Source: Flammeovirgaceae bacterium UBA1842 (GTDB lineage Bacteria > Bacteroidota > Bacteroidia > Cytophagales > Cyclobacteriaceae). Taken from it: a stretch of 64,000 nt of DNA. The stretch spans positions 1 to 64,000 of the forward strand of contig DDIU01000034.1 of assembly GCA_002338655.1 (NCBI GenBank). Direction: 5' to 3'. How positions within the stretch are numbered: the first letter of the stretch is position 1; the number at the start of each line of letters is the position of its first letter. The position numbers were made by a program, and so were the translations under genes. This document shows positions 52,811-62,800 of the stretch, piece after piece. The notes beneath the pieces were generated by a model. The model saw nothing but the letters and a program-made list of their open reading frames with translations, was not told where the DNA came from and did not search any database.

Positions 52811-54300
52811 AAAATGATGTCCTCGTAAACGCCATTGCAGCATGTACGGCACGAAATTTTACCCCTGAGCGCAGTCGGTTTAAACATTGACTTACCTAAT
52901 AACATTCTGACACACTCTTGAATACCTTCCGTTATAGAGGGGTGGGGATGCACACACTCTGCGAGTTCTTCAATGCCCTTATCCATACTGATCAACAAAG
53001 CAACAGCTTGAATGGCACTTGATGCGTGGTTTCCTACCACCCTCATACCCAGTATTTTCATTTCATTATCATTGGTCACCAACAGTTTGATAAACCCTTG
53101 AGTGTTACGTTTGGCAATCGCTCTAGGTATACAGGAATAATCTAGTGTCACTACCTTAAATTCAATGCCTTTTTCCATTGCTTGATTCTCATTGAGACCG
53201 ACCCCAGCCACTTCAGGATGAAGAAACATTATCGTAGAAATATTTTCGTACACAAGTTTTCTCAAAGGTTTTCCAAATATCTTCTCAACGGCATGCCTTC
53301 CTTCCAGCTCCCCAACATTTACCAAAGCAATGTCGGCAGTGATATCACCAACGGCATAGATATTTGGCACACTGGTTTGCGTCTCGTTGTCCTCAATACC
53401 CCTTTTGTTTAAAGTGATTTTTACATTGTCAGTCCATAAATTTTCATAATTAGGTACACGGCCTACAGATACCAAGGCCTTTTCTACGTTAAATACTTCC
53501 TTGGTGCCATCATCATATTCCAGTTCATACTGTACCCTGCCATTAACAATGTCCATTTTAATGAGTTGTGAATTGCGGTGAATAAGTACTCCGCTGTTCT
53601 CCATATTTCGTTCTATCACCTTTACCACATCATCATCTTCAAAAGGTAATATCCGCGATCCTTTATCTATCAGATGTACCTTGGTCTGACCGAAACCGGA
53701 GAATATGGTAGCAAATTCACAACCTATAACCCCAGCCCCCAGTATTACCATACTTTCTGGAAAATCATCTATCTGCTCGATACCATCACTGGTAAGGATA
53801 ACTTTTTCATCTATAGGTATTTCAGGTAAAAATCGTGGACGGCTACCAGTTGCAAGAATTATATAATCGGTCTTTACAACTACTTTGTCTTTACCACTGG
53901 TGATTTCAACTTCATTGTTGTTTATAATTTTAGCAGACCCTACCTTATAATCAAGTAAACCGGAAAATTGTGATTCTTTCAACAATTCCATATGGTCGAT
54001 TAGCAGGCCCTTTCTTTCACGAACCGCCCCTTTTACCTCTTCTTGTATTTCTTTAAAATTTACATCTGGTGCTTTGAGGTTAAATCGTTTTAAGTGTTTA
54101 TGAAGTAAATTTGTTTCTCTTGATATTTCCCACCATGTTTTAGATGAAAGGGCACCATTGGTAACTCCGGCACCACCCACACGTGTTCGCTCCACAAGTA
54201 AAATTCTCTTCTTAAAATCAAGTGCACGCATAGCGGCAGCGTAACCAGAAGGTCCTGCCCCAATGACAACAAGATCGTATTTTTCCATACTTAAAGCCAA
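52807..54300 (-). CDS. Pyridine nucleotide-disulfide oxidoreductase family flavoprotein lacking the redox disulfide
   Basis: A 497-residue relative of dihydrolipoamide dehydrogenase and soluble transhydrogenase SthA. The FAD motif is VVIGAGPSGYAAAM, the NAD(P) motif is VILGAGVIGCEFA, the second FAD motif is NIYAVGDITADIALV, and the C-terminal His-Glu pair sits in HPHPSITEGI. Where the redox pair GGTCxNxGCxPSK is expected it reads GGAGVTNGALSSK (residues 42-54), so both cysteines are missing. Instead the extreme C-terminus has SCRTCC. Dihydrolipoamide oxidation is thus unlikely; NAD(P)H transhydrogenation or another acceptor is more plausible. A start at the second Met (54288) is possible. Confidence 0.85.
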   Translation of the reverse strand: MALSMEKYDLVVIGAGPSGYAAAMRALDFKKRILLVERTRVGGAGVTNGALSSKTWWEISRETNLLHKHLKRFNLKAPDVNFKEIQEEVKGAVRERKGLLIDHMELLKESQFSGLLDYKVGSAKIINNNEVEITSGKDKVVVKTDYIILATGSRPRFLPEIPIDEKVILTSDGIEQIDDFPESMVILGAGVIGCEFATIFSGFGQTKVHLIDKGSRILPFEDDDVVKVIERNMENSGVLIHRNSQLIKMDIVNGRVQYELEYDDGTKEVFNVEKALVSVGRVPNYENLWTDNVKITLNKRGIEDNETQTSVPNIYAVGDITADIALVNVGELEGRHAVEKIFGKPLRKLVYENISTIMFLHPEVAGVGLNENQAMEKGIEFKVVTLDYSCIPRAIAKRNTQGFIKLLVTNDNEMKILGMRVVGNHASSAIQAVALLISMDKGIEELAECVHPHPSITEGIQECVRMLLGKSMFKPTALRGKISCRTCCNGVYEDIIF

Positions 54301-54386
54301 TTTAATAGGATTTAAATATAATCAATTCTCATTCAAAACCTATATGGAATTACCTTGAATCCAGTGACTTAATCTGATTTCATAAA

Positions 54387-55160
54387 CTAATTCATCATTA
54401 TCTTGCCTTTCAATTTTTCATTTAATTTATCCTGTATTTCGCCTATGGAGTCAAACAGCTGCTGGTAGGAATCGATGATAAAATAGCAAGTCTGGAAACT
54501 GTCCTTTTCAAATGGGGTCTCCAATATTTTATCTACGTCAAATTCATGATGTGTAGGTTCTGAACTAAGGCTATAGGCCGTTTCACCAGCAGAAGATAAT
54601 ATCCCTGCCCCATAAATTCTAAGTGCCTCATTTTCCCTAATCAATCCAAACTCCACAGTAAACCAATAAATCCGTGAAAGCAGCTCAATGGCATAAGCAT
54701 CTCCGGCATGTTTATGACCAATGGCACTTAATGCTTGTAGAAAATCTACAAACTGCTGATTAGCCAAAAGGGGGACATGAGCGAAAACATCATGGAACAT
54801 GTCGGGTTCTTCTAGGTAGTCAAGCTCTTCCATGTTTCGTAACCAGGTAGTTGCAGGAAATTTTCTATTCGACATTAACTCAAAAAACACTTCATCATCA
54901 ACAATACCTTCCACGGCCACGAGCTCCCAACCCGTAAGCGCCTTTAAAATGTCATTGGTAGTTTCAAAATTTGGGACTACTTCATTTTTAAAGCCAACCT
55001 TTTCCATACCTACAAGATAAGCTTCCGTAGCCGCCATTGGCAGGTTATTAATCTGCCTATTAAACAAAATCTCCCAAACCAAATGATCTTCTTCGGTGTA
55101 GTTTTCATAAACCTGTTTCATGTTTTTCAGGGTGGGAATTACTCTTTCCGTTGTTTTCAT
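54387..55160 (-). CDS. phhA: Phenylalanine 4-monooxygenase (pterin-dependent)
   Basis: It hydroxylates phenylalanine to tyrosine with a tetrahydropterin and O2. The 257-residue single-domain bacterial form has the Fe(II) ligands H123 and H128 (MFHDVFAHVPLL) and E170 (YWFTVEFGLI). TTWLRNMEELDYLEEPDMFH is typical, in core form LRNMEELDYLEEPD. It has no N-terminal regulatory ACT domain, which suits control by transcription: upstream is a Tyr-rich leader peptide and terminator (55190-55353). In most bacteria phhA is catabolic; the leader suggests a tyrosine-supplying role here. Confidence 0.94.
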   Translation of the reverse strand: MKTTERVIPTLKNMKQVYENYTEEDHLVWEILFNRQINNLPMAATEAYLVGMEKVGFKNEVVPNFETTNDILKALTGWELVAVEGIVDDEVFFELMSNRKFPATTWLRNMEELDYLEEPDMFHDVFAHVPLLANQQFVDFLQALSAIGHKHAGDAYAIELLSRIYWFTVEFGLIRENEALRIYGAGILSSAGETAYSLSSEPTHHEFDVDKILETPFEKDSFQTCYFIIDSYQQLFDSIGEIQDKLNEKLKGKIMMN

Positions 55161-55189
55161 ATTATCAATTATTGTTAAAAATTGGACAT

Positions 55190-55217
55190 AAAAAAAGCCC
55201 CGCTTGGAGCGTGGCTT
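55190..55217 (-). terminator. Attenuator terminator upstream of phhA
   Basis: Minus-strand hairpin: AAGCC, a mismatch, CGC, loop TCCAA, GCG, a mismatch, GGCTT, then a T-run (7 Ts in total with the stem end). It lies 30 nt before the phhA start and after the leader ORF. The loop and upper stem (55203-55210) can instead pair with leader bases 55261-55268 (8 pairs, two of them G-U), a candidate antiterminator. Confidence 0.8.
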
Positions 55218-55242
55218 GCATATTCGTTGGTTATTATTTTAG

Positions 55243-55317
55243 CTAGAACATACTACTCTTACTCCAAAGGAAATCCCTTGAATAATAGTAGTAATATGAG
55301 TTGTTCATGTTCTGCAT
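55243..55317 (-). CDS. Tyrosine-rich leader peptide of phhA
   Basis: A 24-codon ORF ending in TAG, read as MQNMNNS, five Tyr codons in a row (55282-55296: TAT TAC TAC TAT TAT), then SRDFLWSKSSMF. In all there are 5 Tyr, 2 Phe and 1 Trp. A second in-frame ATG at 55308 is a better start if transcription begins near 55318-55320, because the first ATG would then be almost leaderless. A ribosome stalled at the Tyr codons would leave 55261-55268 free to pair with the terminator loop, while a ribosome finishing the ORF would cover it. This is the classical layout of amino-acid attenuation. Confidence 0.82.
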   Translation of the reverse strand: MQNMNNSYYYYYSRDFLWSKSSMF

Positions 55318-55323
55318 CTCTGA

Positions 55324-55353
55324 CAAAAGTAAGATTCCGATTTACAATAACAA
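55324..55353 (-). promoter_or_regulatory. Promoter of the phhA leader transcript
   Basis: On the minus strand: TTG (55351-55353), 19 nt, TACTTTTG (55324-55331). It matches the Bacteroidota consensus in both boxes and spacing. It places the transcription start within a few bases of the leader ORF. Confidence 0.7.
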
Positions 55354-55365
55354 ATATTTAATTAA

Positions 55366-58300
55366 TTATTTATGATTGGTAAATAGTATTTCAAAAGTTG
55401 TAATACCATCTACTACTGCATTTTTAATGAGTTTAACTTGACTTTTTAGCACCTTTGCAGCAGTTTTTACCGTATAGAGTCCCAAACCTGCACTGCTTAT
55501 ACTATCATTGCCGACATAAAACATATCGAATATTTCATTCAACTGATCCGCCCTAAATCCAACTCCGTAATCGCTAATTAAAAGTATTACATTTCCACTC
55601 TTATCTTTATCAGCCTCTATCTTTACAAATGCCTCTTCACTTTCCTTTTTGAATTTTATGGCATTTTCTATAATCTGAAACAGTATTGTTTTAATAATAT
55701 CTTCGTTGCTAGTTAATGAAAGTGTCGGATCGATATTAACACTTGTTTCAAATGAGCCATTCAATGAGTAGGTTTCAAATTGCTTAATCACCTCAAGCAC
55801 TACATCCCTAATTATTACCTGTTCTAATTGTAAATCTGAAGTTTTCATCCTTACAATGTTGATAAGCTTATAAAACACCTCATTCATCTCCTCAGATGTT
55901 TGGTTGAGCATTCCTACCAAATTCAATATATTCTCATCTTGGGTTTGCATTTTTATCAATTGGCTTAGCCCTTGTAGTCGGGCTATTGGGCCTCTAATAT
56001 CGTGCACTGATCTATAAATAAATGTGTCCAATTCTTTGTTCACATCAAGCAGTTCCTGATAGGTGACTTTAAGCTCATTGGTCCGTTTATCAACAATGTC
56101 TTCCAAATTGTGATTTATTTGTTTTAGCTCATCATTTTGTTTTTTAATCTGGGCTTTCTGCGCTTCTATTTCCTCGTTTTGAGCTTCTATTTCTTCTTTC
56201 TTTTGCACTAATTCTGAAGTTCGAAGATCAACCGTTTTTTCAAGGGTTATGCGTGCTCTTTTAAGGGACCTAATTCTTAGGTTATAAATAAGCAGTACAA
56301 AGGCCACTGTCAAAAGAATACAAAAGATGAAAAATATCGGCCTTTGGTAATAGGCGGGCTTTATCGTAAATGATATTGATGCTCCAATATCATTCCACAC
56401 ATTATCGTTATTTGTCGCCAATACTTTAAAAGTGTATGACCCTGGGGACAGATTAGTATAGCTGGTTTCCAGTTTGCCCATGGTCATTGTCATTTTATCA
56501 TCATATCCCTCAAGTTGATATTTATAATGATTTTTTGTGGGGTATCTATAACTCAAACTAGCAAAACCAATATCAATCCTATTCTTCCCATAGGGAATCA
56601 CAATAGCGGAATCCAGTTTATAGGATTTATCATTGACATTAAAGAATTCGATAATTACAGGTGGTTTTATTGTATTGTGTTCAATGTTTGATGGGTCTAT
56701 CATTTCAACCCCGAATTGGGTAGCAAACCAGAGCCTACCTTTTTCATCTTTCAAACTAGTAGCTGATGATGTGGCTGCAGATGCCTTCAGACCATCACTT
56801 CTATTAAATTCAACGGAATTAACAGAAGCAATCTGTCCATCGCAAAAAGCATTTAACTCTGATTTTAAAACATAAAATGTACTTACATTCTTTTGATTCG
56901 TTGTAAACCAAAATTTTCCAAACTCATCTTCTAATATTTGAAACATTGTGTTACTGGTTAGCCCATCTTTGGAAGTAACAGCAGTGAAAACACCATTTTT
57001 GTATCTGGTCAAACCTGCGTTACCTACTATCCATAACACACCTTCACTATCGAGGTAGGTCCTAAATACAAATTCTCCAGCGAGCCCATCACTAGAGTTA
57101 AATTTTGTGATTTTACCATCCTCATAATGATTCAGCCCATTGCGTGTACCTATCCACATACTTCCATCAGCATCTTCCAAAATGCTCATAATGTAATCAT
57201 GGGATAGGCCATCTTTTTTTGTTATGGTAAAGGTATCGTTATCATCAAAAACAGTAATTCCAAAAAAAGATCCGACCCACAATCTGTTTTGAGAATCTTC
57301 CGTAATTACCCTGATACTTGAACTTCCTAATTTTTCTTCTTTAGTGATCTTCCCAGTACCATTTTTGCTCCTAAATAGACCCTTCTGGGAACCAATCCAA
57401 AACCTATTTTTACTATCGATAAATCCACATTTCAATTTGTCATTGATTTCTGCCAAATCCAAATCGTAGGGTTTTACTGTATTTGTTGCCTGATCAATGA
57501 TACTTATCCCTTCTTCATACACAAATATTATCTCTTTGTTGCTGTTTTGAAGTACGGTATGTGCAGTGAATGGCTGGGATTGATTAAGGGTATAATCTGA
57601 GTAATTTGTGAACTTGCCTTCCCAAAATTTAAATAACCCTGCCCTATAAGTTGCTACCCAAAGGTTGCCTTCAGTATCTTCCAAAATAGACGTTATGTCC
57701 CTATTATGAATAGCATGCATGTTAGAGAAATAATCCATTTCCCCATCCTTATACCTACAAAACCCTCTATAACTTCCTATCCATAGCCAGCCATTTTTGC
57801 TCAAGTAATTGGATACCACATTACTTTCTCTAAGGCCATTCCCTGTTGTGATATTATCTATATTTCCATTACTGATAATACTTAGTCCAGTAGTCGTTCC
57901 CACATAAATTTTGTTATTCTGGCGCTTTACATAATTGATCCTGTTCCCAACAAGGCCGTTTGCTTCCGTATAATGTTTGATTATTTTATCATTAAAGAAT
58001 TCATAAACCCCATCACTATCGGTAGCCGCCCACATGTGACCGTTTGAATCGGATTCAATACTCAATACATTCATAGTTTTTAATGCATTTGGAATACCCT
58101 CATTTATAAATTTATCACCCTTGAAATAGGCCAGTCCACCACTAGTAGCCACCCATAACTTACCACTAGGATCCTGTGTAAAACTTTCAACAAAATTGCT
58201 CGGTAACCCATCTGCATTGGTGTAATCTTTGACCACTCCATTTAAAATCGAAACTGCACCATTTCCACTAGACGCACCCCAAATAGTGCCTTGATCATCC

Positions 58301-58611
58301 TCAAATATATAGGTGAATGAATTGTTAATTATCTCATGTGTATTATAAGAGCTATAGGTATGAAAATCAATACCATTAAATCGTGTAATCCCCCCATATG
58401 ATGCAAACCAAATATAGCCATCATGCGATTGTAATAAACTTAATACCGCATTGTCCGACAGTCCAACGTCCTTAGTCCATTGATCATAATTATATTGATC
58501 AGGCTGCTTATTGGGGTCTAAATAAAGCTGACCATATCCAAAATCAAATGAGCATACCAGCATTATAATGCCAATCCATTTTACATTATTAAATATTGTC
58601 CAATTGATCAT
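55366..58611 (-). CDS. Two-component regulator-propeller sensor histidine kinase
   Basis: A 1081-residue sensor kinase. A signal/anchor lies at residues 8-27. The periplasmic part is a double beta-propeller of about fourteen repeats with motifs such as GYIWFASYGGITRFNG and SMWIGTRNGLNHYEDGKI (core WIGTRNGLNHYEDG). A Y_Y_Y domain follows (KYQLEGYDDKM, LSPGSYTFKVLATNND), then a membrane helix (about 762-784), a long Glu/Gln/Lys coiled coil, a HisKA-like box with H870 (RSVHDIRGPIARL) and a HATPase with IIENAIKF, DYGVGF and GLGLYTVK. It has no receiver or AraC output domain, and no response regulator is nearby, so it is an orphan kinase. The ligand is unknown; glycans are typical for this sensor type in gut relatives. 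Confidence 0.9.
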   Translation of the reverse strand: MINWTIFNNVKWIGIIMLVCSFDFGYGQLYLDPNKQPDQYNYDQWTKDVGLSDNAVLSLLQSHDGYIWFASYGGITRFNGIDFHTYSSYNTHEIINNSFTYIFEDDQGTIWGASSGNGAVSILNGVVKDYTNADGLPSNFVESFTQDPSGKLWVATSGGLAYFKGDKFINEGIPNALKTMNVLSIESDSNGHMWAATDSDGVYEFFNDKIIKHYTEANGLVGNRINYVKRQNNKIYVGTTTGLSIISNGNIDNITTGNGLRESNVVSNYLSKNGWLWIGSYRGFCRYKDGEMDYFSNMHAIHNRDITSILEDTEGNLWVATYRAGLFKFWEGKFTNYSDYTLNQSQPFTAHTVLQNSNKEIIFVYEEGISIIDQATNTVKPYDLDLAEINDKLKCGFIDSKNRFWIGSQKGLFRSKNGTGKITKEEKLGSSSIRVITEDSQNRLWVGSFFGITVFDDNDTFTITKKDGLSHDYIMSILEDADGSMWIGTRNGLNHYEDGKITKFNSSDGLAGEFVFRTYLDSEGVLWIVGNAGLTRYKNGVFTAVTSKDGLTSNTMFQILEDEFGKFWFTTNQKNVSTFYVLKSELNAFCDGQIASVNSVEFNRSDGLKASAATSSATSLKDEKGRLWFATQFGVEMIDPSNIEHNTIKPPVIIEFFNVNDKSYKLDSAIVIPYGKNRIDIGFASLSYRYPTKNHYKYQLEGYDDKMTMTMGKLETSYTNLSPGSYTFKVLATNNDNVWNDIGASISFTIKPAYYQRPIFFIFCILLTVAFVLLIYNLRIRSLKRARITLEKTVDLRTSELVQKKEEIEAQNEEIEAQKAQIKKQNDELKQINHNLEDIVDKRTNELKVTYQELLDVNKELDTFIYRSVHDIRGPIARLQGLSQLIKMQTQDENILNLVGMLNQTSEEMNEVFYKLINIVRMKTSDLQLEQVIIRDVVLEVIKQFETYSLNGSFETSVNIDPTLSLTSNEDIIKTILFQIIENAIKFKKESEEAFVKIEADKDKSGNVILLISDYGVGFRADQLNEIFDMFYVGNDSISSAGLGLYTVKTAAKVLKSQVKLIKNAVVDGITTFEILFTNHK

Positions 58612-58802
58612 TTAGTCTGTTAAGTGACAGTATCTACATTGAATAATTCAATAATATCGACAATCGAAATTCAATTACAAACACTTGCGAAAATAATATT
58701 GCATTACCCTTTGCATAAGACATTATAATATCTTTTTAATTCCAATTATTATTACCTATACAGTATTAATTAGTTGTTCAATTCGTTTATTATGTTTTAC
58801 TT

Positions 58803-58820
58803 TACGTAACATGTTACGTA
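58803..58820. promoter_or_regulatory. Perfect 18-bp palindrome, likely MarR operator
   Basis: TACGTAACATGTTACGTA is identical to its reverse complement and ends one base before the start codon of the MarR-GNAT gene at 58822. Its position over the probable transcription or translation start fits autorepression. No second copy was noticed in the window. Confidence 0.75.
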
Positions 58821-58821
58821 T

Positions 58822-59769
58822 ATGGAATATTTAGATCAACTTGGGTTATTGGCCATAGGTAGCCGCCTCAAAAGGTTAAGTGATATTATCATGACCGATG
58901 GTAATACCATCTATAAGCACTCATCAATAGATTTTGATCCGAAGTGGTTTCCTGTTTTTCATCTGCTTTCTGAAGAATCACCTTTAGGAATTATGGAGAT
59001 AGCCGAAAAACTTAAAATCTCACATCCTTATGTTATTCAATTGGTAAAAGGTCTTGAGAAAAAAGGTCTTATACTAAATCTGAATGATAACAATGACGCT
59101 AGAAAAAGGTCCATCCAGTTATCTGAGAAAGGAACTGTGTTGCTCCGGGAGTTAAAACCACTTTGGAATGACATCCAACAAGCCATGGAAAAGATGCTAC
59201 GAGAAAGCAATAACCCATTGTTTACGGCTGTAATACAACTGGAAAATTCATTTGAAGAAAAAAGCTTTTACCAACGTGTGATGGAAACAAGAAAAGAAAG
59301 AATGCTCGCCAATGTGGAAATTATTGGTTACACTCCCGAAAACAAGCATTGGTTTAAAACACTGAACATTGAGTGGCTTGAGAAATACTTTGTAGTGGAG
59401 CCTATTGATGAAAAGGTATTGAGCCAACCAGACAAGTTCATTATTGAAAAAGGAGGTGCCATAATATTCGCCAAAGTAGAAGATGAAATAGTGGGCACTT
59501 GCGCCTTGAAATGGAAAGAAGGCAAGACCTTTGAACTAACCAAAATGGCCGTGACTGACAAGGCTCAAGGCCTTCAAATTGGTAAAAAGCTTGGCCTGCG
59601 GATTCTTGAAGTAGCCAAGGAACTTAAAGCGGAAACCGTCTTTCTGGAGTCAAACCGAAGGCTCACCCCTGCGCTCAGTCTTTATCGAAAACTGGGTTTT
59701 ATTGAAAAGCCCAACCCTTATAATTCTGATTATGTAAGATCGGATATTTATATGGAGGTGAAGGTTTGA
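58822..59769 (+). CDS. MarR-type regulator fused to GNAT acetyltransferase
   Basis: A 315-residue fusion. Residues 1-145 are a MarR winged helix (MEIAEKLKISHPYVIQLVKGLEKKGLI, core IAEKLKISHPYVIQLV; wing NNDARKRSIQLSEKG). Residues 165-315 are a GNAT domain with FELTKMAVTDKAQGLQIGKKLG (core Q-x-x-x-I-G-K) and FLESNRRLTPALSLYRKLGF. Such bifunctional regulators occur across bacteria, but substrates are unknown. A perfect palindrome just before the start suggests autoregulation. It is divergent from the histidine kinase gene across 210 nt. Confidence 0.9.
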   Translation: MEYLDQLGLLAIGSRLKRLSDIIMTDGNTIYKHSSIDFDPKWFPVFHLLSEESPLGIMEIAEKLKISHPYVIQLVKGLEKKGLILNLNDNNDARKRSIQLSEKGTVLLRELKPLWNDIQQAMEKMLRESNNPLFTAVIQLENSFEEKSFYQRVMETRKERMLANVEIIGYTPENKHWFKTLNIEWLEKYFVVEPIDEKVLSQPDKFIIEKGGAIIFAKVEDEIVGTCALKWKEGKTFELTKMAVTDKAQGLQIGKKLGLRILEVAKELKAETVFLESNRRLTPALSLYRKLGFIEKPNPYNSDYVRSDIYMEVKV

Positions 59770-59885
59770 TCTGATAATAATTAATACTTTAGTGCATTTT
59801 AATGATGATTATTCTTCACTTTTCTTACATACAAGAAAATATTTTTATTTATTATCGATAACTTCGTGATCCATAAAAATCAAGT

Positions 59886-62800
59886 ATGATTAGTTGTATT
59901 AGAATTTCAGCACTCCTTTTTTTTCAAATTTTATTTAATTTCTCTACTGCTCAAATAATTGATCGATCTTTTCTTCCAGAATTCGACCAATTGGGACTAG
60001 CTGGAAACCAACAAACATTGAGTAAAGCCATTGTACAGGATGATGGGAAAATAATTATAATCGGTAGCTTTTATTCAATTTCTAATTATGATAGGAATCG
60101 AATATGCCGTCTTAATATAGACGGTTCTGTTGATACAACGTTTAATGCGAATGAATCTTTTAGAACGAATGATCAGATTTGGGACTTAAAAGTTGATAAA
60201 GATGGGAGAATCCTATTAGCAGGAACGTTTAAAATCTTCGACAAAAACTATAAATCTCATTATTATGGGCTAATAAGGTTGAATTCTGATGGAACTAGAG
60301 ATGAGACTTTTAATCCAGATTTTCCAAACGGCTGGAGTAGTAATGCAGTCGCAATTAATAAATTTGGTCAAATTGTGATAAGTTGGTCACTGCTAAATAC
60401 ATATAGGTATACCTTAAAAAAAATTAATTATGATGGTTCTATTGATGATTCATTTACATCATTTTCTTCCATTACCGAAAACATTAATCAAATACAATTT
60501 ACTCAAGATCAAGGAATATTGATTACTGGTGGAGACATTTCTAATCAAGCATTAATAAAAAAAATAAATTCCGATGGCACAGTAAATAATTCATTTAATG
60601 TTACAGTTTCTTTAAGTGGGAATTCTAAATGCAATATTTCAAATGCAACTGTTGATGAAAATGGGGATATCACATTGAGTGGAAATTTCAAATTCTGCAA
60701 TGGTATACCACGAAATGCAATTTGCAAAATAGATAGTCAAGGTAATGTAATTGAACAATTCAATGTTCAGATATTTAACAACTCTCAAGTCACAAATCAT
60801 ATTGTTTTACCTAATGGAGATTTCCGTTTTGTTGGAAGATTTTCCTTTAGTGAACAACAAGATGCATCAAATATATCAGATATGATGATTGTAGATGCTA
60901 GTGGTAATATAAAAAACAAATGTCTTGATGAAACAGGTCAAAAGAATATCCTTAGCATTAAGAATATACTAGATACTCATGATAACAAATATTTTATATT
61001 TGGGAATGGCTCATACAATGGTGTTAGTGTTTATCATTTTAAAATTGACTCAAATAATAAACTTGATCCAAATTTCAATAATCTAAGAAACAGGTTTGGT
61101 GGTGTTTACGCCAATCATGTTCAAGAAGATGGAAAAATCATTATTGGAGGTGATTTTAATTTTATTGACAAAATTCCACAAAATAATATTGCCCGATTAG
61201 ATTTTGATGGGTCTGTAGATATGACTTTTAATTCAAATACGGGGACGAATGGGCCAATATTTGTAATGAAAGAACAATATGATGGGAAAATTATTTGTGG
61301 CGGTAAATTCACATTTTATAATCAAGCTTACAGGAAAGGATTGGTTAGAATCTTAAATGATGGAAGCATTGATATGGAATTCGATCCCTACCTTGAAGAT
61401 TTTGCTTTTATTTATGCAATAGCAATACAGGATGATGGAAAGATTTTAATTAAAGGCAAGGATAAAAATGAATATGGTAAGCATTTAATAATAAGACTTA
61501 ATAGCAATGGTACTTTAGATGATACATTTCAAAAAGTTAGTAGTGAAGATGTAATCTATTCCACTTTTGATTATTTGCTTTCTAGTATGTACCCGATGGA
61601 TGTTCAAAAAAATGGAAAGATTTTAACAGCTAGCAAGAGGTTAAGCTCTAATGGATCGGAGGATTCAAGTTTTTCAATAAAAGGCAATACTTCATTTATT
61701 GCTATTTTATCTGATTCAACACTTTTAATGAGAGGAGATTTAGAATTAACGGAAATTACACATGAAGGACACGATGGTATTCATCGAATAACTTATGATG
61801 GCTCAATAGATCAAGTATATGGTGATGATAATAATGTACAAGAGGATCGAATCACCACAATTCTACTTCAAGAAGATGGTGAAATTATAGTAAATAGAGA
61901 GAACGAATATGGTGTGCAAGCAACTACCCCTGTTTATCGAATGAAATTGGATGGAACCATAGATAATTCATTCCAGGCAAATTTCATGATACCTGCCAGA
62001 TCTTTTATCTCAAACTATGAGGATAATTATATTCTAATAGGGGGAGAGCAGAATCAAACAGGTAGTTCAGACATTTATCCCGGCTCACCTCTGTACAGAG
62101 TCAGTTTGTTGAATAGAAAAACACAAGAAATACTTATTGAAGAAGTACAAGATACAGTTGCAAATAATTTTCCTATTACATTTGATTTAAGTGTTTCAAG
62201 TACCTCAAATTTAGAAGTATTTGCTGAAATAATTAATGGAAATGCAATAGTTAATAATGAAAATATCATTGTAAACGAGCCTGGTGAGATTTCTTTTAAA
62301 ATTACACAAAAGGGGAATTTAGAATATTTTCCCGCCAAGTCAATAATTCAGAAGTTTTCCGTTAAAGGATCACAGAAAATAATTAATAGATTACCTAAAG
62401 AAGCATTGTTTAACCCCCTAAATTTAGATTTCACATCTACTTCAGGATTACCAGTAGACATAGATATATTAGTGGGCAATTCAATAATAGAAAATTCGAT
62501 AATGACCCCCACTGTTCCTGGTCTGATAATATACAAATTGACTCAAAATGGTAATGACAAATACATGCCGGTCTATTTAATTGATTCAATATATTTCAAA
62601 TTAAATCAGAATTTAACTCTTATTTTACCTGAACAGCATATTATAAATAAAGACAGTGTATCAATTCATTTCAATTCAAATAGCCAACTACCCATAGAAT
62701 TGGAAATAATTAGTGGTGAAGGTAGTTTTAAAAATGGAAAGCTATATTCAACCATTCCTGGTAATGTAATATTAGAAGCGTTTCAAAAATCTAATGATCA

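Noticed and set aside
52807..54300. Dihydrolipoamide dehydrogenase (E3, lpd)
   Set aside because: Both redox cysteines are missing, so the E3 reaction is not supported.
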